From Prostheceraeus crozeri (lineage: Eukaryota; Platyhelminthes; Polycladida; Euryleptidae): DNA of 64,000 nucleotides. This document shows, piece by piece, positions 1-12,727 of the stretch. Numbering within the stretch: position 1 is the stretch's first letter; every line of letters begins with the position of its first letter. Under the pieces are notes generated by a model. The model saw nothing but the letters and a program-made list of their open reading frames with translations, did not search any database and was not told the DNA's origin. The stretch covers positions 67,501 through 131,500 of the forward strand of contig CAJQUW010001848.1 of NCBI GenBank assembly GCA_907163375.1, read 5' to 3'. The position numbers and the translations under genes are program-made.

Positions 1-137
1 GAATAGACAAAGTGTATGTAAGGAATAATAAAACGCTATCCAGTCAGTCCATTCAAGTAAGCATCGAACTCGAAAGAATTGCTACAGATTTCTTTAAGGT
101 TTATGATTAAAGAATATCTATTTAAAATCAAGGAAAT

Positions 138-290
138 GGTACTGGGTGGCACAGTGGCTAGGTGCTTACCCTCGTGAACTTTTGTCATGTGTTCGATCCC
201 TGTGTGCAACTGGAAGTTGAAAGAAAGGGCATCCGAACTAAAGGAATGACCATCACTCCAGCAAGTCTGAATATATCAGCACTGTCTTAT
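138..290 (+). repeat. tRNA-derived SINE, diverged copy
   Basis: A box-A-like stretch (TGGCACAGTGGCTAGGTG) is followed by a box-B-like GTTCGATCC. The SINE body then follows in the same order as in better copies in this window (AAGGGCATCCG, then AAGTCTGA, then TCAGCACTGTC). This is the most diverged full-length copy seen, so probably an old insertion. Ends are approximate. Confidence 0.65.
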
Positions 291-778
291 TGAAAGAGTG
301 CCGAAGAAAATGCTCTGGTTTTATTTCATTTTTCAAAAATACGAACAAATGAAGATATAATTTTTCGCCTATACTGCTGCTGTGTTCGTGTGGTATATCG
401 TATATGAATGAACCTGTAGGACATCTCAAATGAATGATGCCTGAAAACTCGGGACTGAGAAGTCGGCGGAGCATACATTCATCAGAAAGCTAGTGATAAG
501 AAGTGAATTGAAAAATGAAGAATCATCAAACTATCATCGCCTTATTCTACTTCCTAAAACATTAATTACTACTAGATGTGATAAAATGTGATATAACGGT
601 AAAGTCAAGACAATTATTGTCAAAGCGTGCAAGTTACCTCTGACGATTGGCAATAGGAACAAACACACGTCTCCATTTACCAAATAGCTCGCATGTCATA
701 CAACCCTCATTTAATGCTTGAGTATCACAATCTGTCAGAAACAAGATTAAATCAAAATGCAAGTACTTTTAGTTAGAA
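291..778. other. Unannotated AT-rich DNA
   Basis: No coding exon, RNA gene or repeat recognised. It lies downstream of the protocadherin exon in that gene's direction and could be intron. Confidence 0.4.
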
Positions 779-960
779 AGGTCTCCGTGGCACAGTGATT
801 AAGTGCTTGCCCTAGCGATCTTTCGGTCCAGAGTTCGAGCCCCGAAAGTGTCATTGGAAGTCGGCTGTAAGGGTTATAAAAGATCTCAACGCTCCACATA
901 AAAGTCTGACTATGTCAGCACCGTCCAAGCCTCCAGCATGGAGAGTAGTGACGCTTAAAA
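779..960 (+). repeat. tRNA-derived SINE, well preserved copy
   Basis: The head GGTCTCCGTGGCACAGTG carries a polymerase III A box, and AGAGTTCGAGCCCC carries the B box. A body of about 100 bp follows, with AAAAGTCTGACTATGTCAGC and the 3' module CCTCCAGCATGGAGAGTAG. There is no long poly-A tail. At least nine related copies in both orientations occur in the window, so this is an abundant dispersed family of about 180-200 bp. The tRNA-type head and the CATCCGG and CAGCATGGA modules remind me of mollusc and other lophotrochozoan SINEs, but that is memory rather than a search. Confidence 0.8.
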
Positions 961-2645
961 GCTTTTTTTCATTTTGGTCATAGGATATTGGAACGTGTTT
1001 GTTTTATTTACTTCAATACTGCGAGTTTCTAATCTTTATATAAATAATCTCTGCAGTAAAACCTTCTACTGTTTCTCCAAGCTAGGTGATTTTGAAATCC
1101 AACTAATATTGTATAGTTGACTCACTTTTAAGTTAATCCTGCTTGTTGGATAAATTTGTGAACAAAATGTAGATTTCTAATGCTACACACTTTTTGAAAG
1201 TAGAAATGCCAATCGCAGCGATGTACGTGAGAAGATCATTGCAACAAGCAGAACAAAGATAATCGATTCAACAGGGCGTTATAAATAGACAGAGAATTTA
1301 TGGTGCAATTGTTCAAGTGAAAAATTTAACAAACGAAATTTCCACAGTGTCTGAGAAAATCAGTGAATAAGAAAAGTACGATTCGACAGACCACACCCAA
1401 AGCAAAATCTGCAATGACGGCTGATTAATGTCAATATCAATTCTCACTTTGATTTTAAATGTTTGGATTGAGTTTTAAATGTTTGGATTGAGCTCGAAAA
1501 ATGGCATAATGCATAAGGGGATTGTGAGTATTACGAGCACTAAGACTGAAATGAAGTTATACGGTTGGTACTCCTCTATTGGGGGGGGGGACTATACAAC
1601 CAACCACATTTGAAAATTGGAAATTTCATCTATCAGCCGTAATAGCTTTAAAGTCATCTCAACAACTATAATTACACTAACTTCATCTTGACATAGTATG
1701 CCAAAATGTAAGTTGTTGTCACAAATCTAAAATCGATGTTCTAAATTTCCTGAATGTATTCGAAAAGAAATACATTCATATCAGTTTCTAATTCCAACTA
1801 AACAAACAACGGATCATGGACAGATCGAAGTGATTTCGGACTAGTTAGTAGCATATTTGAAAATGATTTGTAAATATTCAATGATATTACTTAATGCAAT
1901 TTTTGCTTCTTGTGATAACAGTTGCCAGTATTGATTTAGTGTCAAACTGCTGATATAAGTTCATGGGTTTTGAATTACGGTAATGTAAATCACTGTAAAT
2001 TGTAAGCGAACTTTAGGATGCTACGCCGAAAGTAGTTATCGCGAATAACTGCCGTAAATCTACACCTTGACATTATAGCTTCCCATGGTTTTGCACACAA
2101 AAGGTCAGAGCACATATTTTAGTATTGTCTACCCAGACCTATAATGATTACATAATGTGACGGACATTACTCATCTAGTAATCAAAACTTTCAATTAGCA
2201 ATTGCACACATCTTTATTGCTGACCGATTCATTATTTTAGCCAAACTATTATTGGAGCTGGAGAATTTTAGTCACCAGTACAAGAATAGTTTTAATCGCG
2301 GTGATTAACAATTAATTAATTGAAATTATTAAGGGCAAGCAATCAACAAATTGCAATCAATCAAAGTTAGCAATCAATTGATTTTAATTGCAACAGGAAG
2401 CAATCACTAAATTACAAATATACTTGGTCAATTAATCACATAGAAACAGATTGTTTATCTCAAGGTCGCGGCACATCGGGAGAGCTAAGTTGGGGCATGA
2501 ACCACCAATGAAAAGTTTAGAATTACACGTGACTGATTCTAACCCAATGATTCAGTCGCTGATAAGTGTGTCTAAGTGAAAATGCGTTTCATATAAGTAG
2601 TTAAACAACTCCAAACGACTGATCGATTGACGATGCTAATGATAT
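961..2645. other. Probable intron or intergenic DNA
   Basis: No exon recognised. It holds a run of G near 1580, a short direct duplication near 1455-1490 and, at about 2295-2430, a cryptic simple repeat of CAATTAATTG-type words. A similar AATTAATTG-rich patch lies near 26940-27010. If the protocadherin gene continues leftward, this is part of its first coding intron. Confidence 0.4.
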
Positions 2646-2804
2646 AATTGCGAGCACATGATATTTGTGAGAACGTCGTAATTAAATCTCGAAGATGTTA
2701 TTATAAAATGTGTATTCTCCATTTTATAGGATGAATACACATTTTATAATATCATCTTCGAGATTTAACTACGACGGTCTCGCAAAAATCATGTGCTCGC
2801 AATT
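2646..2804. repeat. 159-bp near-perfect hairpin (inverted repeat)
   Basis: Arms of about 70-75 bp (left starting AATTGCGAGCACATGAT, right ending ATCATGTGCTCGCAATT) pair around a short loop near 2718-2731, with only a few mismatches. The word AAGTGAAAATGCGT occurs just left of the hairpin (about 2576) and again immediately right of it (about 2805). It has the form of a foldback MITE or of a palindromic duplication. It contains no coding sequence. Confidence 0.75.
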
Positions 2805-3030
2805 AAGTGAAAATGCGTGCGATTTTAGTGCATGAAGCTTTGCTTCCATTCTAGAGGGTTTTGTTATCAATTTCTATGCTTAATCAGAAACATTTATTAC
2901 ATTACCATTTATTACATCATGCTAACCGCAAATAACGCATTTTTTCTCTCGTATTAAAGATAATGCAACGTATGAAGCCAGTCAGAGCTGAAAAAAGGTA
3001 GGGAGAATATGAAACAAACAAATTCCTCAC

Positions 3031-4152
3031 CTGCACGTTGATTCGAATTCTTGCAGAAGCTGATCGTGGACTAGGATTTGCATCTCGAGCCATAACCGTG
3101 AATTGGTAATCCTTTTTGGCTTCATAGTCCAGAGGGGATAATAAACTGATTTCGCCATTTGTTGAATCCAATTTGAAATGTCTTAACACCTGCCTGGACA
3201 CTGTGCTTGGAAAATAGTAAGTTATTCTTGCATTATCGCCTTCATCTTCGTCCTTAGCTTTTACTCGAAGAACAAAATGATGGGATCGAGCACTCTCCGA
3301 AATATAAGCTTCGTACGATGATTTCTCAAACTGTGGCGCGTGGTCATTAATGTCCGTTACTTTTACCTTTATAGACACGGAACCAGTTTTCGCATGCTTT
3401 CCGCCATCAATAGCATACAAAGTCAAGTTATACTGTGAGATCATCTCACGATCTAAGAGTCTGTGTAGTCTAATTCGCACTTCTCCACTGCTGAGAGGTC
3501 TGTGGGCCCTGACTACGGCATCAGATTTGTCCAATTGAAATGTGTTGCTAGTATCGATTAGCTTGAATCGCTGAGTAGAATTCCGGCCAAGATCTGGGTC
3601 TGATGGAGCCGGAATGCCAAGGGTATGGCCCATCATCGCATTTTCCGGAATTTTTATCCGATATTCACGCTTTGGCCAAGATGGGGCATGATCGTTGATA
3701 TCTGAGATGAAAACTTTAACGGAAATGATTTGGAAATACTTTTGTGGTGTGACAGATACTTGTAATGGAATGAAACAAGAAAAGCTGTCTCTAGTACAGC
3801 ACAGTTTGAAATTGGTGCGCTCGCATAGCGTGTCACGATCAATACGCGTTGCTACTTTGAGACGTCCGGTCATGCGATTTAGATTGAAGAAATGTGTAGA
3901 GTCGCCATCCAACAAGTTATATCGCAGTGTCCTGAATTGTTCGTGATCATAAGTTTGATCCAACTTGGCTGCTTTGGCAACATCACCAATTCTTAGTCCT
4001 GGCACGGATTCTTCATCGACATGGAAACTGATAGCAACTTTCTCTGCACCGACAAACACTGAGGATAGAAGACATAAGGAGGCAAACAGTTGAAATGCCA
4101 GCAAATTGATGAGTGATGAGGATAATCGCTTTGTCGGCCAGTTCTTCGTCAT
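3031..4152 (-). CDS. Protocadherin-like protein, first coding exon (N-terminal 374 aa)
   Basis: Encodes the N-terminus of a cell-surface, calcium-dependent adhesion protein. A hydrophobic signal peptide covers about residues 11-36. Three cadherin (EC) repeats follow. EC1 ends in DINDHAP at 151-157, and EC2 ends in DINDHAP at 267-273 and has LDRE at about 233-236. EC3 carries DEDEGDN near 301-307 and LDYEA, and is cut by the exon end before its linker motif. The start follows a splice acceptor (TTTTCTACAG, ending at 4159), so a 5' untranslated exon lies upstream. The exon ends in phase 0 at a CAG|GTGAGG donor, and reading on past 3031 is intron. No further EC repeat is found down to base 1, so the next exon is outside the window. 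Several EC repeats, a membrane span and a cytoplasmic tail are expected there. The large first exon and the N-terminal EESVPGLRIGDVA-type sequence favour a protocadherin over a classical cadherin. Confidence 0.9.
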
Positions 4153-7100
4153 GATGACCTGTAGAAAATAGGAAAATATAAGAAATGAGAGATTGAAAAT
4201 AAATTGGAGATGTCAGCGGTTAACTTTATTCGAACACATTTGTACTCATCACAGCGGAGATTATACGGTCACAAATGTCAAATAATTACGAAATTACCAT
4301 ATAACTACATAGCATTGAATAAATCGTCCGGTTCGCAAATTCTCCTTAATAATGTTCTACGGCATTTGAATCATTCCAATGAAATGAAAATTTCATCAAA
4401 TACAAAAAGAATGCGTCAAAAGTAATGGAATAATTGCCAATTACTATCATTTGACTATGAATTATTTAGAGAGATGACATGTCTTTTGACTTTCTCACTT
4501 AGGATTTTGCTGGTATTTGTTGAAATTATAATTGACAATTTTATTGAATTTGCAGAATGCTGAGTTGCGTTCTCAACAAAAAGATTACCAAGAATGCAGC
4601 CAGGAATGAGAGAGGTTGACAGGTGGAATACTATTAACCGCTTAACGGATCCCCTTTTAAAGTGAGGAACATTACTTTACAGTGACATTGTATGTGACAA
4701 TCTTAAAAAGTCAGTAGCAAACGACTGCATTCAGTTGCATACGTGTAGATAACAAAGTTTGCCTCTTGCATTTTCAGGTAAACATGCTCAGATTAAGGAA
4801 TTGAGAAGCCATTTATGACATAGATTCAAGATTTTGGTATCTTCCGCTACAGAACTTCTCGATTGATATTTTGTTTTCTAAATCTGTAAATGATTACGTT
4901 TTTCGATCACCTCATCAGCATACAAGAGCTCATGATACTGACCCCGAGTAATACTTGCAGGATTTGTTTTACCGATTGCTTCAAAGAAAGTCAGTATACA
5001 CTCTAACATGTATATCGCATGAAATATCAGGGATATATACTTTTCTGACAATGGTTCTCATGGCACATATCAACTTGAGAAGCGTCCTGTTTTGGGTCAT
5101 CCTTTGCAATCTAAATTGATTTCTAATTAATCGCTAAACCTGTTGAAGAGCAACCTCTACCATCTACAGAACTGCGACTTACTCACATGCGTTTGCTGGG
5201 ATTCATTCCCAAATGACAGTTTGACACATTCAATAATAACATAACTCTAAGATTTGCTAGCCGATTGAAAATTCGATTAAAGTCATGGCGAGGAAGTAAA
5301 ACAAATAAGTCAATAATTGAAACAAGCTCACTTACTGTTGCAATGTTCTACTCAAAAATACTCAGTGATCGATCTATCAAAAATTAGTAAAAATCCAATA
5401 TCAAATGCAATGGCAAATTCAACAAAAACCACTCGAAAATTTTCAACTTTCCGTTTAATTCATGGAACGGTTGCTATGCTTTCATCTTTTGAAACAAAAC
5501 CACGAAGGGTTTATCGCATTTCAACAAGAGGTACTTATCTTCTTTGAATGTGACACGCAGCTGTATCGTTTCCTGTTTGAGCTGTGCAATCGAATATGGG
5601 GATCAAACACGTTGTCCTCAGTTAAATTGTAGTTTGAAGTCGAGTACTGTTCTCACCACAATTTCCACCGGATCATAGAAAACTTTACCTACTCCTAATG
5701 TTGATGAAAACCAAGAACTTGTCAATAGAATATTTACTAACACACGTGACCGTTCTAAAATCAGCCACTTATCACCCTTTAATCCATCTGCATTATATCA
5801 TCACATCGATTAGCCCAAAATATTGTTTAAACTGTATGTTTAACAAAATTATGAAGTTTCATCCTATATTCGCTGAAACTTTTTTGTATCTAATGTATGT
5901 TGAATTAGCAACTTAAATATATAATAGGGAAACACCGAAAGGAGCTTGAAAATCAAACTAATACAAAAATGTTTTTTTTCCGTGACAATATCACTTTCCA
6001 CACAGACATACCGCGAAGTCATTAAGTGGGTAAATTCAGAATTCGATGATAAATGCGTGAGGCATTCGATTGAGTCAAAGTTGTCGATAATCTGACAATA
6101 TTTCTCTTCCCACACTACAGTTTCAGAGCAAGCGAATGTGAGAACTCAGTGAGAGGCGGAAGCACCTGCTTATCCAACTCACAGTTAACGTCAATGTTGA
6201 ATGTTTTCTGATTAAATAAATTTCAAGGCAAATACAATTACGGTCTATCAGTTTAGCCATCTTCAACAATAGCATCTTCGTCGTCTCAACAACAATGAAA
6301 TGAAATTTTCAACATTGTGATACATCAGCAGACTTTCACGTGTTTGAGTGTCAACAATTTCGACAATGCAGTAGGTGGGAGTCATGAGCAACTTCATTTT
6401 CTGATGCTTATCATAATGATGTGGCCTTTAGCCGCTGCTTCTATTCATGATTGTAACACCGTCACCAACTTCTGCGTTTGTAAGCGGAATTCAGGATCAA
6501 GCAGAATCGGGCTTTACTCACATATCGGCACGGATTTCTTTCATTGCAATAATGAAAGAATTGAGTAATGTTTTAGACACAGAATTAGATTGTTTAATCG
6601 TATCACTTTGCTAGAAGTGCAAACTGATTCAAACAGATGGCACATGCAGGAACCTAATAAGTGGGCAAAAAGAAATTTTTAATACCTTACAGAGATAGGG
6701 AAAATAGTCGTGCGTCGCTTGCGGATTGCTCTGAATTCCTTCAAAAAAACTTCGATCGCCACGACTCCTTCAGATTCGAAGAATTCAGATCATTGCGGAA
6801 AAGTTTTCTCGATGATGTTGGGCCCTCCGATTATTTTTAAAAAAGTTAGCAGGCGCATGAAAAAACGTTCACAAACTTCACTGTAGAACTTGACATCGAC
6901 TGTCTCTTTGCTGTGTGAACCGGTTGATAACAGTCACTGAAACGTCGCACAATTTGGCGTGTTTAATGTTGAACTGGCTGCTCATTGTTCGATTGCTGTG
7001 GTATTTAGTCAGGAGATTGTGCCATTTCAATAACGTTACATGTTCCAATGCTTCCTTTCTAGTCAAACGGAAGAAGAGACGACCTGTCTAATTCTGTGGT

Positions 7101-7395
7101 TTTAGATGAAATCATAAGGGTAGAATCCTCAAACTAGACACAATCAACCACGAAGTAGAATTATTGATTACCATGTACGGAAAGCATTATTTTTAACCAT
7201 TCATTTGAAAATATAATCCAAAACACTCCCGTTATTGTTATTTTGCAAAAAATAATAATACTTATGAAGCAAAACCGCTAAATCAATATCAGCAACTACC
7301 CGCAAAAGCAATAAATCATCTGAGAATTAAAATTTGCTTATCAGAGTGATCAATCAACCCGGTACTAAAATTATAAGTATTTTCAATGATATTTA
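4153..7395. other. Gene-free stretch upstream of the protocadherin exon
   Basis: The protocadherin 5' untranslated region begins here (acceptor AG at 4160-4159 on the minus strand). Its upstream exon and promoter were not located. Open frames in this stretch are short, with AT-rich composition and no domain signature, and I regard them as chance. No SINE or transposon end was recognised. Confidence 0.45.
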
Positions 7396-8130
7396 CAGGG
7401 CTGGCCAAAAGTAACGCAAAATATAAATCAGCTGTAATTCTCTTATCACGCAACATTTTGCATAGGATAGAGTATCAGAGACACTAGCACGCTTGAAGGT
7501 TTTTAGAATAATAGCAGAAAGTGATAAAATCATATCTATTCCAAAACTATATGCATGTACAAGTGCATCACAATAAATGTTCAAAATGACCTCCATTAGT
7601 TTCGGTGACAAGTTGAAGTCGTCGAACAGGATGTGACACTACAGCAGAGAACTCGGTAGATGTCAGCATTGAAATCACCGATCGAATCCTGTCTTTCAAT
7701 TCTTCGATAATGCAATGTCATGCGTCATACTTCCATAGGTATGTGTTGATACAGAAACTAACAAGAACTGAACAAAGTCAAACACTTTATTTATTCATTT
7801 ATCCGGATCTCTTGATCACCAATAAACGCGTTGAATATCAATCACAGATATTTGATTAAATATGTGCTTGATGCGCATATAATATATCATAATATATCAT
7901 GTTCGACAACTTCAACTTGTCACCGAAACTAATGGAGGTCATTTTGAACATTTATTGTGATGCACTTGTACATGCATATAGTTTTGCAATGGATGTGATT
8001 GTATCACTTTCTGCTATTATTCTAAAAACCTTCAAGCGTGCTAGTGCCCCTGATACTATATCCTATGCAAAATGTTGCGTGGTAAGAGAATTACAGTTGA
8101 TTTATATTTTGCGTTACTTTTGTCCAACCA
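7396..8130. mobile_element. Non-autonomous Tc1/mariner-type element with long inverted repeats
   Basis: The left end CAGGGCTGGCCAAAAGTAAC and the diverged right end GTTACTTTTGTCCAACC lie in inverted orientation, each next to TA. The inverted repeats are about 230 bp each (7396-7625 and 7900-8130) and separated by about 270 bp of unrelated AT-rich DNA. Both repeats contain a matching open frame of about 70 codons (minus strand left, plus strand right). I take this as chance, because no transposase motif is present. The terminal sequence resembles mariner ends. It is likely a MITE mobilised by a transposase encoded elsewhere. Confidence 0.7.
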
Positions 8131-10861
8131 TAAAAGTGATACAGCACAGCTATAAGTGCCCCCAGCCCCATAGCAGCCACACCACGCGAGCATCACAGCT
8201 TCCACAGACCATCATACCTTGTCATGTCATCACCCTAGAAATCAAGTATGATACCACACAAATCTCTTAGAAATTCGATCTGACGCCCATCGTAGCAGTG
8301 TCCCGAATTGGGAGAACGGCAAGGGATCAGTCAGTAAAGTAATCCCGATGCATAGGTTCGTTGCCATCACAATATCAAAAAGGTTCACTGGAGCACTTTC
8401 TGAAATCTTGATGAGAAAGTGAAGCAGGGGATTTTTAAATATGATAAAACTCTTACACACTCAGCCTTCCGATTGTAAATGCTTTTTAGATGCCCATTAA
8501 CAACCGCCATCCAGACACAGTAATGTAAAAGGTCGCACTTTGTGGGATTCGTGAACGAAAGTGTTGAACCTGTCGGCTGTCATAGCTGCGAACAGCCGTG
8601 TTCTACAATTTTCGATCCTTCAGATGATTAGATAGTGCAGGTATTGGAGAGGGATAGTTTTTCATTGAGAAATACGCTTCTTGTCAACATCTGTTGCTCT
8701 TCTCCGACTGACTTTTTTATTTTGGCTTTACACTTCGCTAGTGTGAGTTGATGAGCCAAAATTCCGCTACCAGATAATTCATATAGTCGCAGAGTAAGTC
8801 GAGCGATAAAAAGATAGACAGTTGAATGAGATGTGACAAGTGGGAAGAGGCTCTCTACTGCGCATTGCATTGTTTACTAATGCTATCAGGATTCCACCAA
8901 TTCGGTTGGGTCTTTCTGCTAACTGGCTTCTAGAGTAAATGATGTGAGAAGAGAAATAATCCTCAAATCATCTGTAAAAATCATATGAATGCCTTCATCC
9001 CTGCGAAATCTCAACTGACGATGCGATCATAACTTTTGATTTGACGCATTGTTACAATTCAGCACAGTGTATGCATCAATCAATAGTCATTAGAGGCATA
9101 CAGTTTAATTGAAAAAATCAGAATTCGCTATTTATTCGCTATTTAAATGCCACAATTCGATGCGATGAATTAGATGCTCACATTCAGAATCACGAAAACA
9201 CCGATTTTGTATATTATTTTTTCTGCATTCACCTCTTTTTTTTCTTTGATAGATATAAACAATGTTATGTATAAGGCATTTACGTGTGAAAATGCTGCCA
9301 AAATATCCGTCTGAAAATGACATTCATGCCAAAATGTTTTATTTATTATGTAGAAATGTGACAGTAGCAGCCACCAAAGATGGGAATAATCTGCATAAGT
9401 TAAGGTAGTATTCAACTGTCTATTAACTGCTATTGACTATTAATACAGTTACTTTGAGTTTAATAGTGTAAAAGCAACCCATACAAAATAGTTCAGCTGA
9501 CACAGTCAGCCAACATGGAATAACAGAAAACAAGAAAAAAATGTTTTTAATATCTGATTAATAGCGTACTAGAATGATGTTGTAATAGAAAGAAATTGCA
9601 AAAGGAATATTTTCTCTTCGTCCTACGATTCAATATTTTTATTGTATCCAAAAATTGACTGCATGAATTTTCTTTTGGGCGGTGTGGGTTGATCCTTAAT
9701 TAAACACTGAATGTAAACAATAGGAAGACTGCTTTGGCCAATATCTGTTGGCTTAGATGGTATGACCATGTACTGTACCGTTTATATAATTGTTGTATGA
9801 TTATAGTTGAGCTCACTGATTTCACAGCTATTGACACAAGTTCAACAATATGTTAACGTTTTATGCAAGCGTTCGTCAAATTCATTTTGTTAAAAAATTT
9901 GAAACAATAACAAACAGAAGATTTCAGCATTGGATAAGGAGAGGCAGCATCTGTTCCGAATTGGCAATGCTAGTTACTAGTAACTACTAGATACTAGATG
10001 CTACCTGCTAGTAATAATATATACTAGCATGCTTAGCGCGTACAATTCTCAAAACGCACGTAACAGATCCTACGTAATTTCATATTTGACTTGAGTTTTC
10101 TGATTTACCCTCACTTAGTTCAATATTCTAATTTCATATTTATCAATTTGGTCTAGTAAGTTGAAGAATTTTTCTTTTAATTAAACCAATAAATAGAAGA
10201 TACTGACAATGTCGCATATAATATTTGCTTCTGAAATAATAGTTTCACGTGGGAGCCAATTAAATCTTTTTCTTTCATTTTCTCGGACATAAATGCGTTC
10301 TCTTCCTCTCACATGCACCTTGGCTAAAGAGAAATATAGCACATATTTCTCTAATTGTCCTTGAATATCAGATTTCAATGGAAGAACAGTTATCTTTCAA
10401 CGCCCATCATCGTGTAAAGTGGAAAGGTCGGTACCATTAAAGGAGTTTGAAAAGAGTTCATCTCTCGCATTAAATGAATATTTAAGTTGCTATCAGATTG
10501 GGACAATCAGAATGAATACCAAATATCGAAACAGAACTTGACTGTAAACAGAATCAAATTAGTCAAAGAGCCAGGAAACACCCATCATAACGAGTTAGCA
10601 AGTGCGCAACCTGCATTTCCTAAATTAAGAAATTTAAGTTGACAGGCGAACTTCAACCATGCAAAAAATGCATGTCGTTTATGGCTTCCTTATGGTTTCT
10701 TCGAGGATTAAATTTACACACTGTATTTGACACGAAGATCACTTATGGTAATTAACAGTCAGGACAATTTGATATCTTCGCGCTAGATTTTGCCTAAAAT
10801 GGGATCGGTCAGGTTTTGTTGCTTATCCCCATGTCGAAGATGATACGATCCTATAAAGAAG
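8131..10861. other. Gene-free stretch
   Basis: No gene, SINE or transposon recognised. A small cluster of CTAG-containing palindromic words lies at about 9965-10035 (GCTAGTTACTAGTAACTACT and related). The longest open frames (for example minus strand about 8628-8870) show no domain and no good splice context. Confidence 0.4.
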
Positions 10862-11046
10862 CAATGATGTCACTACTACCCCACTGGAGGTTTCACCGGT
10901 GCTGACATAGTCAGACTTTAGTTGGAGCCAGTCCAGATACTCTCCCTGCGGCTTCCAATGACACTTTCTGGACTCGACCTCTAGACCAGAAGATTGCCAT
11001 GTCAAGCACTTAACTTCCGCCCCATGGTTGCCACAAAATGAGACCA
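10862..11046 (-). repeat. tRNA-derived SINE, minus strand
   Basis: Reads, as plus-strand complement, from a 3' module (CCACTGGAGG, GGTGCTGACATAGTCAGACTT) through TTCCAATGACACTTTC to a tRNA-like head ending CATGGTTGCCACAAAATGAGACC. It has moderately many substitutions. It lies just outside the left end of the Tc1 element and may have inserted in the LINE fragment flanking it. Confidence 0.7.
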
Positions 11047-11091
11047 TCCTGACATTATAAGTTCTTGAAGTCTAGTTTTCTCTTTGAACTA

Positions 11092-12725
11092 CAGTCCGTT
11101 TCATAAAAAGTGGATCATCCTAAAATTTGACTAAATGAAACATAAGTATGATGCAGAAAGCATTTTTCATGTTATTTCATGTCCCTAATATATTTAAATG
11201 TCCTTATATAATCTGATAAGCTATGATACAGTAACGGTTCTTAAGAAGCTAATATTTTGTGGCCCTACCCTTATTGTCAATGACATTACCAATTCGTCTA
11301 GGCATTGATTCGATGAAATCGTTGATTTTTGACTGATCTAACTTTCTCCACTCTCTTTTTAACAGTGACGTAAGTTGTGATACGCCATCTGTAGGTAGCA
11401 GTGAACGACGAACGTTACGTTTTAGAACACTCCATACATTTTCTATGGGATTCAGATCAGGAGAACGAGCTGGCCGAGATAATGTCCTAAGCCCTAATTG
11501 AGACTTGCATAAGTTGACTCTACTACTCCTGTGACACGTAGCATTATCATCCATAAATAACCAAGTCGATGGATCACCAAGTTGATCTGTCATTTGGCCA
11601 ATGTTCATTCGTAAGACATTCACATAGCGTTCAGAATTCATGGTTCCTTGCTGTATGTGAAGTTCAGAGCGGCCATTGGTCCAAATGCCAGCCCAAATCA
11701 GTAGAGTCGCACCACCTTGTACCCGGGGACGATGTAAATGTCTCGGAATCTCCTGATCAGATTTTATCCATAATCTCAATCGACCATCACTATCCTTCAG
11801 ACGGACTGATGCCTCATCAGACCAGACAACCCGATCCCATTGATTTCGTCAGTGACAATGACTCATTGCCCAGCTGAGACGTCTTTTTGTATGCTGATCT
11901 GATAATTCGATCTGAGAGGGCCTCTTACAGCTCTTGAAATTCGACTCAATAAGTCTTCTACGAATAGTGGACTTAGAAATATACGAGTCTAGTGCAGCCA
12001 TCTCAGTTAACGAGAGACTTGGATCAACTTTAACAAATCTCAAAATTAGGCGGTCTTTACGTTTGGATGTTTTGCGTGGACGGACAGAGTCGAAAATCAT
12101 CATTATGCCACCGATGCACATTTGTGTAAGGGACATTTATTCGCTTGCTTGTAGCTCGCAAAGAAAACCCTATTTCTAGCAAGGCTGACACTTTGCCTTT
12201 TGTGAATGCGATCTCGTTATTGTTCATTTGTGCTTTGTATTGTTTTCAACCGGTAAGAGATAGATTTCTAGCTGAAAGCAATCAGGAGTGCTGCCAACAC
12301 CACCGCAACGAAGTCAGGAAGCTATGGAACATGAAGTCCAGTTAATCACATGTAGCAGTTACATTATTGTTAATGAATAATGGTGCTATACTGGCTCTGA
12401 TTGACCGATTTTCTTTATTTTTGTTTTGCTTGATAGCTTTTGGCTTGTAGAACAGCACATTATATAACAAAGGAAATAAATGTAATTTTATAAGAGTGAG
12501 GCATGATTTTGTGTAACATTGCTAAATGAAGATCAAATTATCTACTACTTTTTTATCTATAACATGAAAACAATATTCATGCTTGAAATTTCCAACAATG
12601 ATATTAGTAAGCACAACTGACATATCTTCCAAATTTCAGAGAAATTCGTTCAAGTTTGGCGGAGTTAGACGAAGTTGAAGTTAAGGCGATGCCTAAGGGT
12701 GATCCATTTTTTATGAAACAATCTG
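11092..12725 (-). mobile_element. Tc1-like DNA transposon, nested in a LINE fragment
   Basis: The terminal inverted repeats match closely: left CAGTCCGTTTCATAAAAAGT, right ACTTTTTATG-type end reading ATTTTTTATGAAACAATCTG. They sit directly inside TA dinucleotides at 11090-11091 and 12726-12727, the target duplication of this superfamily. The element is 1634 bp, the usual size for Tc1, and holds a single transposase gene on the minus strand. On its right it interrupts the reading frame of a reverse transcriptase remnant, so it is younger than that LINE copy. Confidence 0.85.
11249..12227 (-). pseudogene. Tc1-family transposase, broken
   Basis: A cut-and-paste transposase of the Tc1 branch of Tc1/mariner. 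The likely start is the ATG at 12227 (MNNNEIAFTKGKVSALLEIG), giving a first helix-turn-helix. A second (RPRKTSKRKDRLILRFV, then STIRRRLIESNF) follows. The catalytic domain shows the first Asp in WSDEASVRL, the second Asp in FMDDNATCH and the Glu in SPDLNPIENVW, i.e. a DDE triad. The C-terminus ends at a normal stop at 11249. Two lesions are visible: a one-base frame change in about 12090-12110, between the two DNA-binding subdomains, and one in-frame TGA at 11849-11851, just before WDRVVWSDEA. The catalytic residues are otherwise retained, so the copy is inactive but not very old. Confidence 0.85.
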
Positions 12726-12727
12726 TA

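Noticed and set aside
7899-8270. 123-aa plus-strand protein and its 72-aa minus-strand relative at 7393-7611
   Set aside because: Both lie in the inverted ends of a non-autonomous transposon and have no motif; the similarity comes from the inverted repeat.
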